Positions 9,866 through 19,404 of a stretch of 64,000 nucleotides of DNA are shown in pieces. The DNA lies in assembly GCA_025463135.1 (NCBI GenBank), contig JAOAPY010000047.1, positions 1-64,000 of the forward strand. Direction: 5' to 3'. Position 1 is the stretch's first letter, and each line of letters opens with the position of its first letter. A program made the translations under genes and the position numbers. The stretch comes from Acidobacteriota bacterium (GTDB taxonomy: Bacteria; Acidobacteriota; Blastocatellia; Pyrinomonadales; Pyrinomonadaceae). The notes beneath the pieces were generated by a model. It made no database searches, was not told the DNA's origin, and saw nothing but the letters and a program-made list of their open reading frames with translations.

Positions 9866-10246
9866 TTATCTGGTTCTCAACTTTCCACCCAGCCAGGTGC
9901 AAGGCAGCGCAAGGATGATCAGTGCGATTGGGTACCAGGCTGGCCCCAGGTTAAGCGGGAGCGTGACTATCGCGCCGGCGGTGCCGGCCACAATCCCGAT
10001 TACGCCGAGGATCGATGCATGGAGCATTGGTCGGCTCGGAGCCAGCGCCGCGGTCAGATAGCCGCCGGCCACGGTAAAGAGACTGCGGTATATAGTTGCA
10101 GTCAACACCATCCAGGTAACGTGAAGTCCGAGGGCTGGTGGCGGAAAAATGCCGAGCTTTTCCAGCACCAGATCTGTGGCTGTATGTGTGACAACAATAA
10201 AGATCAGTCCCGCCACAACTGCTCCGATACTTTTTAGGATGTTCAT
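9866..10246 (-). CDS. Small integral membrane protein, unknown function
   Basis: 126 residues with four hydrophobic segments (about 5-25, 42-62, 72-96, 100-120), short polar loops and a basic C-terminus (GGKLRTR), so a four-helix inner-membrane protein. I do not recognise a named family. The ribosome site is weak (GAGG about 14 nt upstream). It lies 84 nt downstream of the NHL/M23 gene on the same strand and could be cotranscribed with it. Composition is like its neighbours. Confidence 0.75.
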   Translation of the reverse strand: MNILKSIGAVVAGLIFIVVTHTATDLVLEKLGIFPPPALGLHVTWMVLTATIYRSLFTVAGGYLTAALAPSRPMLHASILGVIGIVAGTAGAIVTLPLNLGPAWYPIALIILALPCTWLGGKLRTR

Positions 10247-10329
10247 AGTTTTTTACAGGCCTCAGTGGTTAGTGATAATTCTGCCCTTGTGAATTTTTCC
10301 TGGTCAAACCTTTCACCTGCGTTTTCGCG

Positions 10330-12453
10330 CTAGCGTACCGCGATCAAAACATCGCGGCCTTCCAGCGCTTCATTGCCTGAAAAGTCGGCGGCGATGATCC
10401 GCAGAATGTAATCACCCTTTGGTAATTCGGCAGTGTCCCATAGACCGCGTGCGGCGCGGCCATCCCGGACCGTGTTCGTTACTTCGTAAAGAAATCTGGT
10501 CGCTGTACTGCCATAGACAGTAATGCCGCTTTGCTCCGCATAGGTAATCTTCGGCGCTTCCCTGCCCCCCGGTAGACGATTGAATTCAATATTGGTGCGG
10601 GGAGTCGTGAATCCGATTGCGGTGCTGCCATCGGATTTAAGAACCTGGTAGCCCAGCCGGTAGAGTCCCAGCCGACGCCGACTGGAATTCATGTCGGTGC
10701 GATCAAACGCATCGACGACGATTCGCAACTTTCCCTGGACCAGCAAACGCCCGGCGCGTTTTTCTACGAGTCTGGCGCCGGCTTCATCAAACAGTTGAAT
10801 GCCATCGCGTTCAATTTGCGGCGCTACCTTATCGCTGAACCCTACCGGCCACAGCGAGAGCGGATTGATCTCGGCGCCAGGCGGACCGACTATCAAGTGC
10901 ACGTGGTACATGCGATTAATCGTGCCGAGCGCATCGCCAACTCGAAAGCGCGCACCGCGGCGGATTCGCAGGCGGTTAACCTTGCCGTCATCTCCGCGCA
11001 CTGGAATGAAGCGCTGATCTGCAAAGACTCGAGCCTCTTTGTCGCGGCCAACCTGGAGATGAATGTAAGAGATGATGCCCAACCTCAGTCCTTCGTTGAG
11101 CCCGGCGAAACCCCAGTTGGCTAGGGGACTAACAACCTTCTCTGAACGAATAACCCGGACCATTTCACCGTAGGCGCCAAAGACATCGAGACCGCTATGC
11201 AGGTGATCGCGACTATCTTTCGAGTCAAAACTGCCACGCACTTCACCAACGGTCGCTACCACCTCATGCGGAAGTTGCTGCGGATCAAGCGGCCACGGCA
11301 GAGATTGTTCAGCGAGCGTCGCGCTGGTCAGACGCGGCAGCGGTTCAGCGATCGGCGCCACGGCGTTAGCGTCGCCTGACTGGGCCAACCTGCGAACCAG
11401 ATAGTTACCGCTATCGGCAACGTAGAGATCGCCGCGTCGATCTCCTTTCGGAAATATCGCGATTCCGGTGGGTTGGCTAAAGCGCGCCGCTTCCAAGCCA
11501 TCCGCGTATCCGGGCCCATCACCGGCAACCACCCGGGCTGCACCGCCGGCTGCAATCTGAATGATGCGAGCACGATCGGTCTCGGTAACGTAGATGTATC
11601 CATCATGTGTGACCGTCAAACCTATCGGCTTCGAAATATCGCCGGGACTGATCTCGGCGGGAAACAATACCGGCAGCGTTGAAACTTTTCCGTCAGTCGC
11701 TATCATCCGCAAGCGATTGTTGCCCGTGTCGGCTACGATTAAGGTTCCGTCGGGCGCGACCGCGATTGCGCAAGGAGTATCAAAACGTGCGGCGCCCGCT
11801 TCACCGTCCACATCACCCGCCACACCGGCCCCGGCGATCGTGCTGACTTCTCCAGCCGCCGTTATCATCCGCAGACAATCATTGTAAGTATCGGCAACGT
11901 AGATGTTGCCGCGCGCGTCCAGGGCAATCCCAATGGGCGCATCAAAACGCGCTTGCGCCGCTGGGCCATCGCGGTATCCGGCGCTTCCCTCGCCCGCCAC
12001 TGTGGAAACGTCTCCCTGCGGCGTGATTTTGCGAATGCGATTGTTACCCGTGTCGGCAACGTAGACATTTCCCCTGCCGTCCACGACAAGACCGGAAGGC
12101 GAGTTGAAAGATGCACTCTGGCCGGCACCATCTGCATACCCCTCGGCGCCGCCGGCGAGCGTGGTGACGACCCCTGCGGGTGTGAGTTTTCGAATGCGAT
12201 TACTCTCGCCGGCGTCGGAGACATAAACCGTCCCATCAGGGCCAACCGCAATACCAAAAGGATCGGCGAAAGCGGCTTGCGCTCCTTGCGCCGCATCGCG
12301 AAACATCGGAGAGCCATCACCCGCAACTGTGTTCACATATGCGCGCCAACCAAAAGGCGTTGGTCGAGTCCGGCCCTCGCGCACACGATAGAGAATGAAA
12401 CTCGCCAGGGCACAGAGAACGACGAGCACCACGGCGATGATGAGTTTGCGCAT
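10330..12453 (-). CDS. NHL-repeat beta-propeller fused to M23-like peptidase domain, membrane-anchored
   Basis: 707 residues. An N-terminal signal anchor (residues 4-22) precedes at least six NHL repeats (about 45-355) with the pattern PxGIAVxPDGxxYVADTGNNRIRK. Residues about 385-530 look like an M23/lysostaphin-type metallopeptidase: H419-S-G-L-D423 and H517-V-H519 supply the HxxxD and HxH zinc ligands. The C-terminal 170 residues form beta-rich Ig-like material ending in ADFSGNEALEGRDVLIAVR. M23 enzymes cut peptidoglycan cross-links or related peptides. The NHL propeller would be a recognition or scaffold module in the periplasm or on the surface. Whether the peptidase is active is not shown; one conserved M23 motif upstream is hard to place. 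Confidence 0.85.
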   Translation of the reverse strand: MRKLIIAVVLVVLCALASFILYRVREGRTRPTPFGWRAYVNTVAGDGSPMFRDAAQGAQAAFADPFGIAVGPDGTVYVSDAGESNRIRKLTPAGVVTTLAGGAEGYADGAGQSASFNSPSGLVVDGRGNVYVADTGNNRIRKITPQGDVSTVAGEGSAGYRDGPAAQARFDAPIGIALDARGNIYVADTYNDCLRMITAAGEVSTIAGAGVAGDVDGEAGAARFDTPCAIAVAPDGTLIVADTGNNRLRMIATDGKVSTLPVLFPAEISPGDISKPIGLTVTHDGYIYVTETDRARIIQIAAGGAARVVAGDGPGYADGLEAARFSQPTGIAIFPKGDRRGDLYVADSGNYLVRRLAQSGDANAVAPIAEPLPRLTSATLAEQSLPWPLDPQQLPHEVVATVGEVRGSFDSKDSRDHLHSGLDVFGAYGEMVRVIRSEKVVSPLANWGFAGLNEGLRLGIISYIHLQVGRDKEARVFADQRFIPVRGDDGKVNRLRIRRGARFRVGDALGTINRMYHVHLIVGPPGAEINPLSLWPVGFSDKVAPQIERDGIQLFDEAGARLVEKRAGRLLVQGKLRIVVDAFDRTDMNSSRRRLGLYRLGYQVLKSDGSTAIGFTTPRTNIEFNRLPGGREAPKITYAEQSGITVYGSTATRFLYEVTNTVRDGRAARGLWDTAELPKGDYILRIIAADFSGNEALEGRDVLIAVR

Positions 12454-12638
12454 TGTTTCAGCCGAATGATGACAGGAGTCTAGAGTACCGACTTCAGTCG
12501 GACATTCTTGGCTTTGGTAACGAAACTATTAGTTTGCGACCGCGTTGAATGCCATCCATTCTCCGCAAACCCTGGGTCCCCGGCGCGCTGGGGTGGCCTT
12601 ACAGTTTGCGTTACAACTTTCAGTCGCTCGATCAGTAA
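12454..12638. repeat. Gap with a single REP copy and a second palindromic repeat
   Basis: 12480-12502 (GAGTACCGACTTCAGTCGG) is a single copy of the REP core seen around the RAYT gene at 45.6 kb. 12531-12620 carries TAGTTTGCG and CAGTTTGCGTTAC segments related to the repeat at 35022-35050. No gene. Confidence 0.6.
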
Positions 12639-12908
12639 TCAGTATTCCGCAAAGGCGTCGTCAGGATAGCAGTACAGCCAGCGCTCTCCCGGCTCGGCTG
12701 AGGCAATCACGGGATGGCCGGTTGCATGCGCATGCGCGGTCGCATGCCGGTTCGGTGAATCGTCGCAGCAGAGTGTTGCCCCGCACTGCTGACAAGTCCG
12801 CAAGTGCATCCACTCCGATCCGATTTTTATGCATTCCTCACACACTTGGCGTTTTGGGTGTTTGATGTTTGTAATTGCCTCAATATGGGAGCAGGTAGTC
12901 TCAGACAT
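12639..12908 (-). CDS. UBP-type zinc-finger protein
   Basis: 89 residues, with AAAGGAAA just upstream of the ATG. The Cys/His pattern (CSHI at 6, VCEECIKIG, LRTCQQCGATLCCDD, NRHATAHAHATGHPVI, RWLYCY) fits the ubiquitin-hydrolase-type zinc finger (ZnF UBP). Small stand-alone bacterial versions are common in soil bacteria. In eukaryotes this fold binds the C-terminus of ubiquitin. The bacterial ligand is not known, so no function is assigned beyond zinc binding and probable protein interaction. Confidence 0.9.
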   Translation of the reverse strand: MSETTCSHIEAITNIKHPKRQVCEECIKIGSEWMHLRTCQQCGATLCCDDSPNRHATAHAHATGHPVIASAEPGERWLYCYPDDAFAEY

Positions 12909-13228
12909 GATCGTTTCCTTTCGTTAGGTCGGGCTCCAGCATTGAAACGTTATCCTACAATCCTCACTCTACAATTGCCACAGCAACCGCAAATTGCCGG
13001 TTGTGCTCTCACCTTTTCTCCTGCCCGATCGAAAGCGCCCTCTTGAAAGGATCATCGACCTCGGCTTTGCCGCCGGATGTGAGGCAGCAACGGCGAACCT
13101 GGCATGCTCTCTGACGTCGAGGCAAATCTGCGCAGCGTTACGTTTCTCGGCGATTCAACACTCTCAGATGCAAGCGCGAACTCGCCATACGGCCTCGTGC
13201 AAATCTGTTTCCTAAGGAGAAAAAACTA
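12909..13228. other. Divergent promoter region
   Basis: It separates the minus-strand UBP gene from the plus-strand secreted protein at 13229. It contains the GCGTTACGTTT box described separately and a strong AAGGAG site before 13229. No coding frame is convincing. Confidence 0.5.
13135..13163 (+). promoter_or_regulatory. Shared two-box promoter-like motif, copy 1
   Basis: GCGTTACGTTT at 13135-13145, a 13-nt spacer, then CACTC at 13159-13163. The ATG at 13229 lies 83 nt after the first box. The same pair, at nearly the same distance, precedes three other plus-strand genes in this island. A role as an alternative-sigma promoter is inference. Confidence 0.6.
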
Positions 13229-14281
13229 ATGTCTCGCAAATTGAATTTGGTCGTAGCCGTATTGGCTATGTTGCTCGGATTGGCCGGCACCGCCAGCTCC
13301 CAAACGGGTGGGTGTAACTGTGCTAATGCGTCCCTCGTTGGTGATACCGTCGGAACACGGTTCAATCTCGGACCGGGACCGATAAATAGGGTCGTTGGAT
13401 CAGGGATTGAACTGCCCGGCGCAGGTCCTCTTCTCGGGGGAGCCGGTCCGTCCCCGCGGTGGAACATCGACTTCGGGAGTAACACCATCCGCATTGACTT
13501 CCTGCAACAACCCGCGACCTACGGCATGGGATCATACTTCACCTTCAGCAATCTCGACCCGCAACTTCCAGGTTGTCCGCCGGCATTCATCAGCGGCATA
13601 ACAGTTACCACTAATAAACCAGCAAACCAATTCAACGTCGTCGCCGCAGCGACGTTCGGGCCACACACTGTCACGATTCAAATAGCTCCGAGCGGCGGCA
13701 ATCTTAACTGGACACCGCCTGAGTTTATCCTGGTTAGGCTCAACTATGCTTGCGGGTCTACATCTACGGTACCCACCCTGGGGTGCTGCAACTGCCTCGG
13801 CGGAACAAACACGCTCAATCTAAGTACGATCAGTTCAAACAACTGGACTATAAACAATAACCCCGTAGCGTTTCCCGGATCGATCAACTCATATTGGAAC
13901 CTCAACCCAGCACCAGCCAGTTGGGTTTCGACAGTGGCGAGCGGTAGCACTGGTACCGTCCCGCCGGGCACCTATGACTACAAGTTGCAATTCGTGGTTC
14001 CCCATTGTGCGATTGAGCAAAGGGTAACTCTGTCCGGAAACTATGGCGGCGACGACGATATCTTCGTCTATCTGGATACCACAAACAACGCGAATTTGAT
14101 TTCGCAATGTACGTTAGGATGGTGTTTCAATACGCAAAACCCACCACCCCCAATTACTAACTATTCTGTCCCTCAGGGTCCCCATACCCTGATAGTCAGG
14201 GTCAAAAACAGCGGTGCCAACCCATCACCATCCGGGATGTTTATCAATGCGAAATTGACGGGTACCTGCGTAAGCCAATAA
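13229..14281 (+). CDS. Secreted beta-rich protein, unknown function
   Basis: 350 residues with AAGGAG upstream and a clear signal peptide (core VVAVLAMLLGLAGTASS, then QTGGC). The mature part is rich in Asn, Thr, Gly and Pro, has paired cysteines (CNCAN, CCNCLGG) and no membrane segment. The last 110 residues (from GGDDDIFVYLDTTN to GMFINAKLTG) look like a beta-sandwich. I do not recognise a catalytic motif. Its neighbours are another secreted protein and a secreted protease with the same promoter box and leader, so it is probably co-regulated cargo of the same export programme. Possible roles are surface layer, adhesin or matrix protein. Confidence 0.85.
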   Translation: MSRKLNLVVAVLAMLLGLAGTASSQTGGCNCANASLVGDTVGTRFNLGPGPINRVVGSGIELPGAGPLLGGAGPSPRWNIDFGSNTIRIDFLQQPATYGMGSYFTFSNLDPQLPGCPPAFISGITVTTNKPANQFNVVAAATFGPHTVTIQIAPSGGNLNWTPPEFILVRLNYACGSTSTVPTLGCCNCLGGTNTLNLSTISSNNWTINNNPVAFPGSINSYWNLNPAPASWVSTVASGSTGTVPPGTYDYKLQFVVPHCAIEQRVTLSGNYGGDDDIFVYLDTTNNANLISQCTLGWCFNTQNPPPPITNYSVPQGPHTLIVRVKNSGANPSPSGMFINAKLTGTCVSQ

Positions 14282-14313
14282 CAAATCTGGATGACCAAAA
14301 TTCCGCGCGGGAC

Positions 14314-14350
14314 GAGTCCCAGAGCCCTGCTGGCCTGGGACTCTTCTTTG
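14314..14350 (+). terminator. Rho-independent terminator after the 350-aa secreted protein
   Basis: GAGTCCCAG (14314-14322) pairs perfectly with CTGGGACTC (14335-14343) over a 12-nt loop and is followed by TTCTTT. It lies 33 nt after the stop codon. Confidence 0.8.
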
Positions 14351-14420
14351 CCAACCCCTCCTGACTGAAAGGGCTCTTTCGATCCCCCATCGGGCTGAGT
14401 GAGAAGCCCGGAAAGCGGCA

Positions 14421-14450
14421 GCGTTACGTTTCCTTGTCGAAAAGCCACTC
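14421..14450 (+). promoter_or_regulatory. Shared two-box promoter-like motif, copy 2
   Basis: GCGTTACGTTT at 14421-14431, a 14-nt spacer, then CACTC at 14446-14450. The ATG at 14512 is 80 nt beyond the first box. Confidence 0.6.
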
Positions 14451-14511
14451 GCAAATGAAAGTGCGAAATCAAGCAACGCCTTAAGTAATTCGGTTCCCAA
14501 GGAGAAAAGTC

Positions 14512-16539
14512 ATGGCAAGAAGAATGATAATAATGTGCGCGATCCTGGCAATGCCCTTTTGTACTGTCAATGCCCAAAACGCGGCGAAGAACTGGCTTTT
14601 CGGGCGAGGGGCCAGAGTCGATTTTAATACTACAGTTCCCACCACAACCGCGGTAACAACAACAATTAATACCATCGAGGGTTCCTCGGCGATCTCTGAT
14701 TCGTCTGGAAATCTCTTGTTTTATACCGACGGGATCACGGTCTGGGATAAGAGCAACAACCAAATGCCTAATGGCTTCGGCTTGAAAGGCAGCCCTTCGT
14801 CAACTCATTCCGCTTTGATTGTTCCTTGTAGTTGTAACAAGTATTTCATCTTCACGACTAGCGCGGCCGAGCCAACAAATAATTACAGTGACGGTTTACA
14901 GTATTCGGTGGTTGATATGAGCGCAAACAGCAATCTGGGTGACGTGATAACGAAGAATGTTCAACTGTTGGCCAAAGCGTCGGAAAAGGTAGCCGGCGTA
15001 AGCGATGGAGCCGGAGGATTTTGGCTCGTTGGGCATAAGATGCTGACCAATCAATTCTTTTCCTATCACATCGCCGCCGGCGACGACTGCAAATTGAATG
15101 CACAGTCCGCGATCATTTCCTCAGTGGGCGCTGTTTTCTCAGGAGGAACTGCTGATTTTGGTCAAGGTCAAATGAAATTTTCTCCTGACGGAACGATGAT
15201 CGCGGATGCAGGGTTGAATTATCAGACCTCACCCGCAAGTTTTGTCGAGCTATTTCAGTTCAACAAGAGCACGGGGGTGGTTAGCAATCTGGGAATTTCA
15301 ACGGCCCGCGATACTTCGACTGAAGGCTTTTACGGAGTTGAGTTCTCACCCGATTCCAAACATCTCTATGCAACGACGATGGTGACTAACAATTTCATTT
15401 ATCGCTATGACAACGTTGCCACAAATAAGCTATCCGCGATCAGCAGAACCACAATACATTCCTTTGGAAACAGTCAGTATTCGGTCGCGGCCTTACAACT
15501 GGCGCCGGACGGAAAGATCTACGTTGCAAGAAAGAACTTTGCCAGCCTGTATGTCTTGAGTGCCCCAAATACGGCAAACGGTGGATGGTCGACCATACCA
15601 TTTAACCTGGCGCCCGGTAGTCTCAGTATGCTTGGTCTACCGACAGTGGTTGCGGGAGAATTTTCGTGTGGACCAACCCCTGATGTTTGCTGCGACAAAA
15701 TGAGAGTGTCGCCATATCCGAATCCGCCTCTCAATCAAGATTACCGCACGTTTGAGATCTTTAATTTCAAGCAACCTACCTCGGCGATCTGCTCGATTGA
15801 CGTAGATATGCAGCCCGCTCCACCGACCACCTTCTGGCAAGGCGGTCAGGCTTTTCAGAATCTCAATGGAACCAGTGGCGGGCCACTAAGTGCGGTTAAC
15901 TTTGTCTATGCCTCGCTGCCCCCTGCTTACAGGCGGATTCCCACCTTGTCCCCCAATATGATGTCTGCATTATCAAATCCCATCACCTCCCCGGCGGTGA
16001 AGTTCAATCTCGGCTTTGATAATACACAAGCCTACAATGGCGTAACGAACTTGACCATCAACCATTGCGACGGCACAAAGTGTGTCCTGCAATATGCTCC
16101 CTGGATTGTGAATCCCGCCACGCCCGGCGGCGGCAGTCTGCCGTGGTCCATCGACATTCGTGAGTTGAGCGCTGAATTGTCCGAGATTACGCTGACTTAC
16201 CAGGCTGGAGGCAGGCAAAATTCATCGCCACAGAGCGCCGGCGCGCGATGGCTGGGGTTACGCTTGCTGAGCGACAGCGCGGAAGTCTATTCGATCGATG
16301 GACCAGGTGCCGGTGATGAACAAGGCAAGAAACTCAGGTTGAGTTCTTCTTCAAAGGCGGCCGACGCCGCTCTGTTTGAATTCAGCGGTTTGCTCAGTCT
16401 CAAGAATCTAGAACAAAACGGCAAAACGATTACGTTGCTCCTCAAAAGGAAAGGCGGGGAAAGAATTGACCCGAAGCAACTTCGTCTGACGCTCTACGAT
16501 GAAAATGCAAACCCGATCATGACGGGCTCGGCGCGTTAG
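14512..16539 (+). CDS. Secreted beta-propeller protein
   Basis: 675 residues, AAGGAG upstream, signal peptide MARRMIIMCAILAMPFCTVNAQ. The first 400 residues resemble the surface beta-propellers best known from Bacteroidota: NWLFGRGARVDFNT, TIEGSSAISDSSGNLLFYTD, GITVWDKSNNQMPNG, SPSSTHSALIVP, and later FSPDSKHLYA and LAPDGKIYVAR. The remainder is beta-rich without a recognised domain. The usual T9SS sorting tail of Bacteroidota is not visible at the C-terminus. Likely an exported or cell-surface protein with a binding role. It shares promoter box, ribosome-site style and 3' hairpin layout with its neighbours at 13229 and 16795. Confidence 0.85.
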   Translation: MARRMIIMCAILAMPFCTVNAQNAAKNWLFGRGARVDFNTTVPTTTAVTTTINTIEGSSAISDSSGNLLFYTDGITVWDKSNNQMPNGFGLKGSPSSTHSALIVPCSCNKYFIFTTSAAEPTNNYSDGLQYSVVDMSANSNLGDVITKNVQLLAKASEKVAGVSDGAGGFWLVGHKMLTNQFFSYHIAAGDDCKLNAQSAIISSVGAVFSGGTADFGQGQMKFSPDGTMIADAGLNYQTSPASFVELFQFNKSTGVVSNLGISTARDTSTEGFYGVEFSPDSKHLYATTMVTNNFIYRYDNVATNKLSAISRTTIHSFGNSQYSVAALQLAPDGKIYVARKNFASLYVLSAPNTANGGWSTIPFNLAPGSLSMLGLPTVVAGEFSCGPTPDVCCDKMRVSPYPNPPLNQDYRTFEIFNFKQPTSAICSIDVDMQPAPPTTFWQGGQAFQNLNGTSGGPLSAVNFVYASLPPAYRRIPTLSPNMMSALSNPITSPAVKFNLGFDNTQAYNGVTNLTINHCDGTKCVLQYAPWIVNPATPGGGSLPWSIDIRELSAELSEITLTYQAGGRQNSSPQSAGARWLGLRLLSDSAEVYSIDGPGAGDEQGKKLRLSSSSKAADAALFEFSGLLSLKNLEQNGKTITLLLKRKGGERIDPKQLRLTLYDENANPIMTGSAR

Positions 16540-16577
16540 CGACTCATAATTAGCACCTCCCGTAAGGGTAAAACCGA

Positions 16578-16617
16578 GTAGCCTGGGCCTTCACCGGCTC
16601 GGGCTACACGCGCTTTT
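16578..16617 (+). terminator. Hairpin after the beta-propeller gene
   Basis: GTAGCC (16578-16583) pairs with GGCTAC (16602-16607), followed by ACGCGCTTTTC. Its sequence resembles the hairpin at 19405-19435, sharing GGCCTTC and GGCTCGGGCT. Confidence 0.5.
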
Positions 16618-16702
16618 CGCAAGTGCTGCTCACGGTGTCGGGTTAGTAAACTCAACGCCTGTCCTCTAGTTTTTGTGCTCCACGCCACTGGTTGAAATCC
16701 GG

Positions 16703-16731
16703 CCGTTACGTTTTCAGGAAAAAACTCACTC
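16703..16731 (+). promoter_or_regulatory. Shared two-box promoter-like motif, copy 3
   Basis: CCGTTACGTTT at 16703-16713, a 13-nt spacer, then CACTC at 16727-16731. The ATG at 16795 is 81 nt after the first box. Confidence 0.6.
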
Positions 16732-16794
16732 ACCGATGCAGAGATTAAATCGATGCTACCTCATGAAGATCAATTCCAGAAGGAGATATGAAAA

Positions 16795-19302
16795 ATGTTA
16801 GTTAAAGTGATCCCCACCCTAAACTACCTCGCGGCGCTTCGCCGACAACAACAATTGCACTTCATCAGATCCTTACCGTTCACCGGTCTGAGCCTGCTCG
16901 TCATACTGGTGGTCGGCGTCGGATTGGTTGAACGGTCAGTTTCGGCTCAGCGTCAGGTCGATCAAGGAAAAGCCGATCAAGTGCAGTCCGCTCTCGTAAT
17001 CAACCAGGATACTCCGACCGTGATTCCCGGCCAATACATTGTTGTCTTCAAGTCGGGCACCTCCCGCGCCGATGTCCTCGCCGCAGAAACAACTGTCGAA
17101 AGGCTCGGAGGCAAAATCGGATTCAGATACACTTTGGCCCTAATCGGGTTCAGTGCCCAGATGCCAGCAACCGCATTGCAAACCCTGCATGCTATGAAGG
17201 GCGTGGACTATATCGAGGCCGATCAGAAGGTGTCGATTGACACGATCCAGACCGGCCCACCAATAGGTCTCGACCGCACCGATCGGCGATTACTCTCGCA
17301 GTTGGATAATGTCTATACCTACAGCGAAACGGGCGCAGGCGTGCACGCGTATGTCATCGACACGGGGATTCTGTTTTCACACAACGAATTCGGCGGTCGA
17401 GCCTCGTTCTCATTTGACGCATTCGGCGGCACTGGCCTGGACTGCAATGGTCACGGCACCCACGTGGCCGGAACGATCGGCGGGGCGACCTACGGCATTG
17501 CGAAACAGGTAACCCTTCACGCGGTGCGCGTCCTCGACTGCAGCGGAAGTGGATCAGAGTCCGGTGTGGCTGCCGGCGTAGATTGGGTGACAAGCAACAG
17601 GAACCCGACTCTTCCGGCCGTGGCCAACATGAGCCTTGGTGCGGGACCTGGAGTTCTCTTGCCGACGCTTAATACCGCTGTGACCAACTCAATAGCTTCG
17701 GGCGTGACCTATGTGATCGCGGCGGGAAACAGCAATGCTGATGCCTGCACTGTTTCGCCGGCGCGCGTACCAACAGCCATCACCGTCGGTGCAGTGGACC
17801 CGACCAACGACACCCGCGCTTATTTCTCGAACTGGGGCACGTGCGTCGATCTCTTCGGGCCGGGCGTTGGGATTCTGTCATCTTGGATCGGCAGCAATAC
17901 GGCCACAAACACGATTCCCGGCACGTCGATGGCAGCGCCACATGTGGCCGGCGTGGCAGCGCGTTACCTGCAAACTCACCCTGCGGCTAGCCCGGCGATG
18001 GTGTGGGGCGCGATTCACAATGCCGATGACATCTCGACTACTCCGGGATGGGCCGGCGTAATAAATCCCGGTCCAGGCTCACCAAACGAGTTACTGCACT
18101 GGGGATCGCTTAACGACGGGTACAACGATGGCGACCCGCACATCACCACGGTAGACGGCGTCCACTTCAACTTTCAGGGCGCTGGCGAGTTCATCTCTTT
18201 GCGCGATGCTGGTGGCTTGGAAATCCAGACGCGGCAGACACCTGTGGCGACAACATTCAATCCGGGACCGGACTCGTATGATGGTCTCGCGACCTGCGTG
18301 AGCCTTAACACAGCTGTTGCGGCTCGGGTGGGCACGCACCGGGTCACCTTCCAGCCTAATCTCAGCGGCACACCGGATCCCACCGGCCTACAGCTTCGCG
18401 TGGACGGCGTCGTGACGACGCTGGGCGCGAGCGGCCTCAATCTAGGGGGCGGCGGCCGCGTCGTAAGTTCGATCGGAGAGGGCATTGAGATCGACTTTCC
18501 TGACAAGACTGTGCTCATCGTGACGCCCGGTTGGTGGAAATCGCAAAGCAAGTGGTATCTCACCGTCGGTGTCTTTCACACTGAAGCCAGTCAGGGGATC
18601 ATGGGAGCCATCGCGCCTGGCAGTTGGTTGCCGGCGTTGCCGAACGGTACGTCGATGGGCCCTCTACCGTCATCCACGCATCAGCGGTTCATCGACCTGA
18701 ACCAGACGTTCGCAGATGCATGGCGTGTGACTAATCAGACGAGCTTGTTTGACTACGCGCGGGGTACGTCTTCTGCGACGTTTACGATTCGCAGTTGGCC
18801 TCAGGAAAACGGCTCCTGCGTGATCCCGGTAACCGCAGCGGTTAAGCCTATTGAGCCGAGGATTGCCCAGGAGTTATGCCGGGCGATCGTTGACAAGAAG
18901 ACGAATGCTGATTGTGTCTTTGATGTAACGGTGACAGGCGAGGCCGGGTTCGCGAAGACTTACATACTTAGCCAGCAAATTAAGGCAGGTTCCATCACGA
19001 CCACCGTGAACGACAATAAAGATTCCACGCAAGTCGGAGAACCGGTGACTTTCTCTGCGACTGTGACGCGGAACGCTTCAGGGGCCAGAGGCGAACCTAC
19101 CGGGTTTGTCCAGTTCATTATCGACGAGAGGAAAACAGGAGAGCCGATCAAACTCGACTCAACCGGCCGCGCTACCTGGACCACATCAAACCTCCAGGCT
19201 GGCAACCATCAGGTGGGAGCACAGTATACGCCCGGCAATGGCAGCGCCTTTCTGGGCGGCAGCAGCGTCGTGAAGTCCCATACTGTCACAGGGAAACGGT
19301 GA
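16795..19302 (+). CDS. Secreted subtilase (S8) with VWD-like and Ig-like C-terminal domains
   Basis: 835 residues, AGGAGATATG just upstream. A long signal segment (residues about 24-51, SLPFTGLSLLVILVVGVGLVERSVSA) leads to an I9-type propeptide (GQYIVVFKSG, about 79-148) and a complete proteinase K-like domain: Asp189 (AYVIDTG), His220 (NGHGTHVAGT), Asn312 (IAAGNSN) and Ser378 (GTSMAAPHVAG). From about residue 445, DPHITTVDGVHFNFQGAGEF is typical of a von Willebrand D-type domain. The last 95 residues form an Ig-like repeat (GEPVTFSATVT to GAQYTPG). It should be an active exported endoprotease. It carries the shared promoter box and lies just upstream of the sigma/CHAT pair, suggesting co-regulation. 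The triad is canonical, unlike the subtilase at 7279. Confidence 0.95.
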   Translation: MLVKVIPTLNYLAALRRQQQLHFIRSLPFTGLSLLVILVVGVGLVERSVSAQRQVDQGKADQVQSALVINQDTPTVIPGQYIVVFKSGTSRADVLAAETTVERLGGKIGFRYTLALIGFSAQMPATALQTLHAMKGVDYIEADQKVSIDTIQTGPPIGLDRTDRRLLSQLDNVYTYSETGAGVHAYVIDTGILFSHNEFGGRASFSFDAFGGTGLDCNGHGTHVAGTIGGATYGIAKQVTLHAVRVLDCSGSGSESGVAAGVDWVTSNRNPTLPAVANMSLGAGPGVLLPTLNTAVTNSIASGVTYVIAAGNSNADACTVSPARVPTAITVGAVDPTNDTRAYFSNWGTCVDLFGPGVGILSSWIGSNTATNTIPGTSMAAPHVAGVAARYLQTHPAASPAMVWGAIHNADDISTTPGWAGVINPGPGSPNELLHWGSLNDGYNDGDPHITTVDGVHFNFQGAGEFISLRDAGGLEIQTRQTPVATTFNPGPDSYDGLATCVSLNTAVAARVGTHRVTFQPNLSGTPDPTGLQLRVDGVVTTLGASGLNLGGGGRVVSSIGEGIEIDFPDKTVLIVTPGWWKSQSKWYLTVGVFHTEASQGIMGAIAPGSWLPALPNGTSMGPLPSSTHQRFIDLNQTFADAWRVTNQTSLFDYARGTSSATFTIRSWPQENGSCVIPVTAAVKPIEPRIAQELCRAIVDKKTNADCVFDVTVTGEAGFAKTYILSQQIKAGSITTTVNDNKDSTQVGEPVTFSATVTRNASGARGEPTGFVQFIIDERKTGEPIKLDSTGRATWTTSNLQAGNHQVGAQYTPGNGSAFLGGSSVVKSHTVTGKR

Positions 19303-19404
19303 GTCATCAAGAGAGGTATGCGAACGGGCGAGCAGGTTGCATTGGGTATTTCACACCTGTCCGCTTTCCCAGTAACTTCTCAAGAATTCCCACTTTAAAC
19401 TGGG

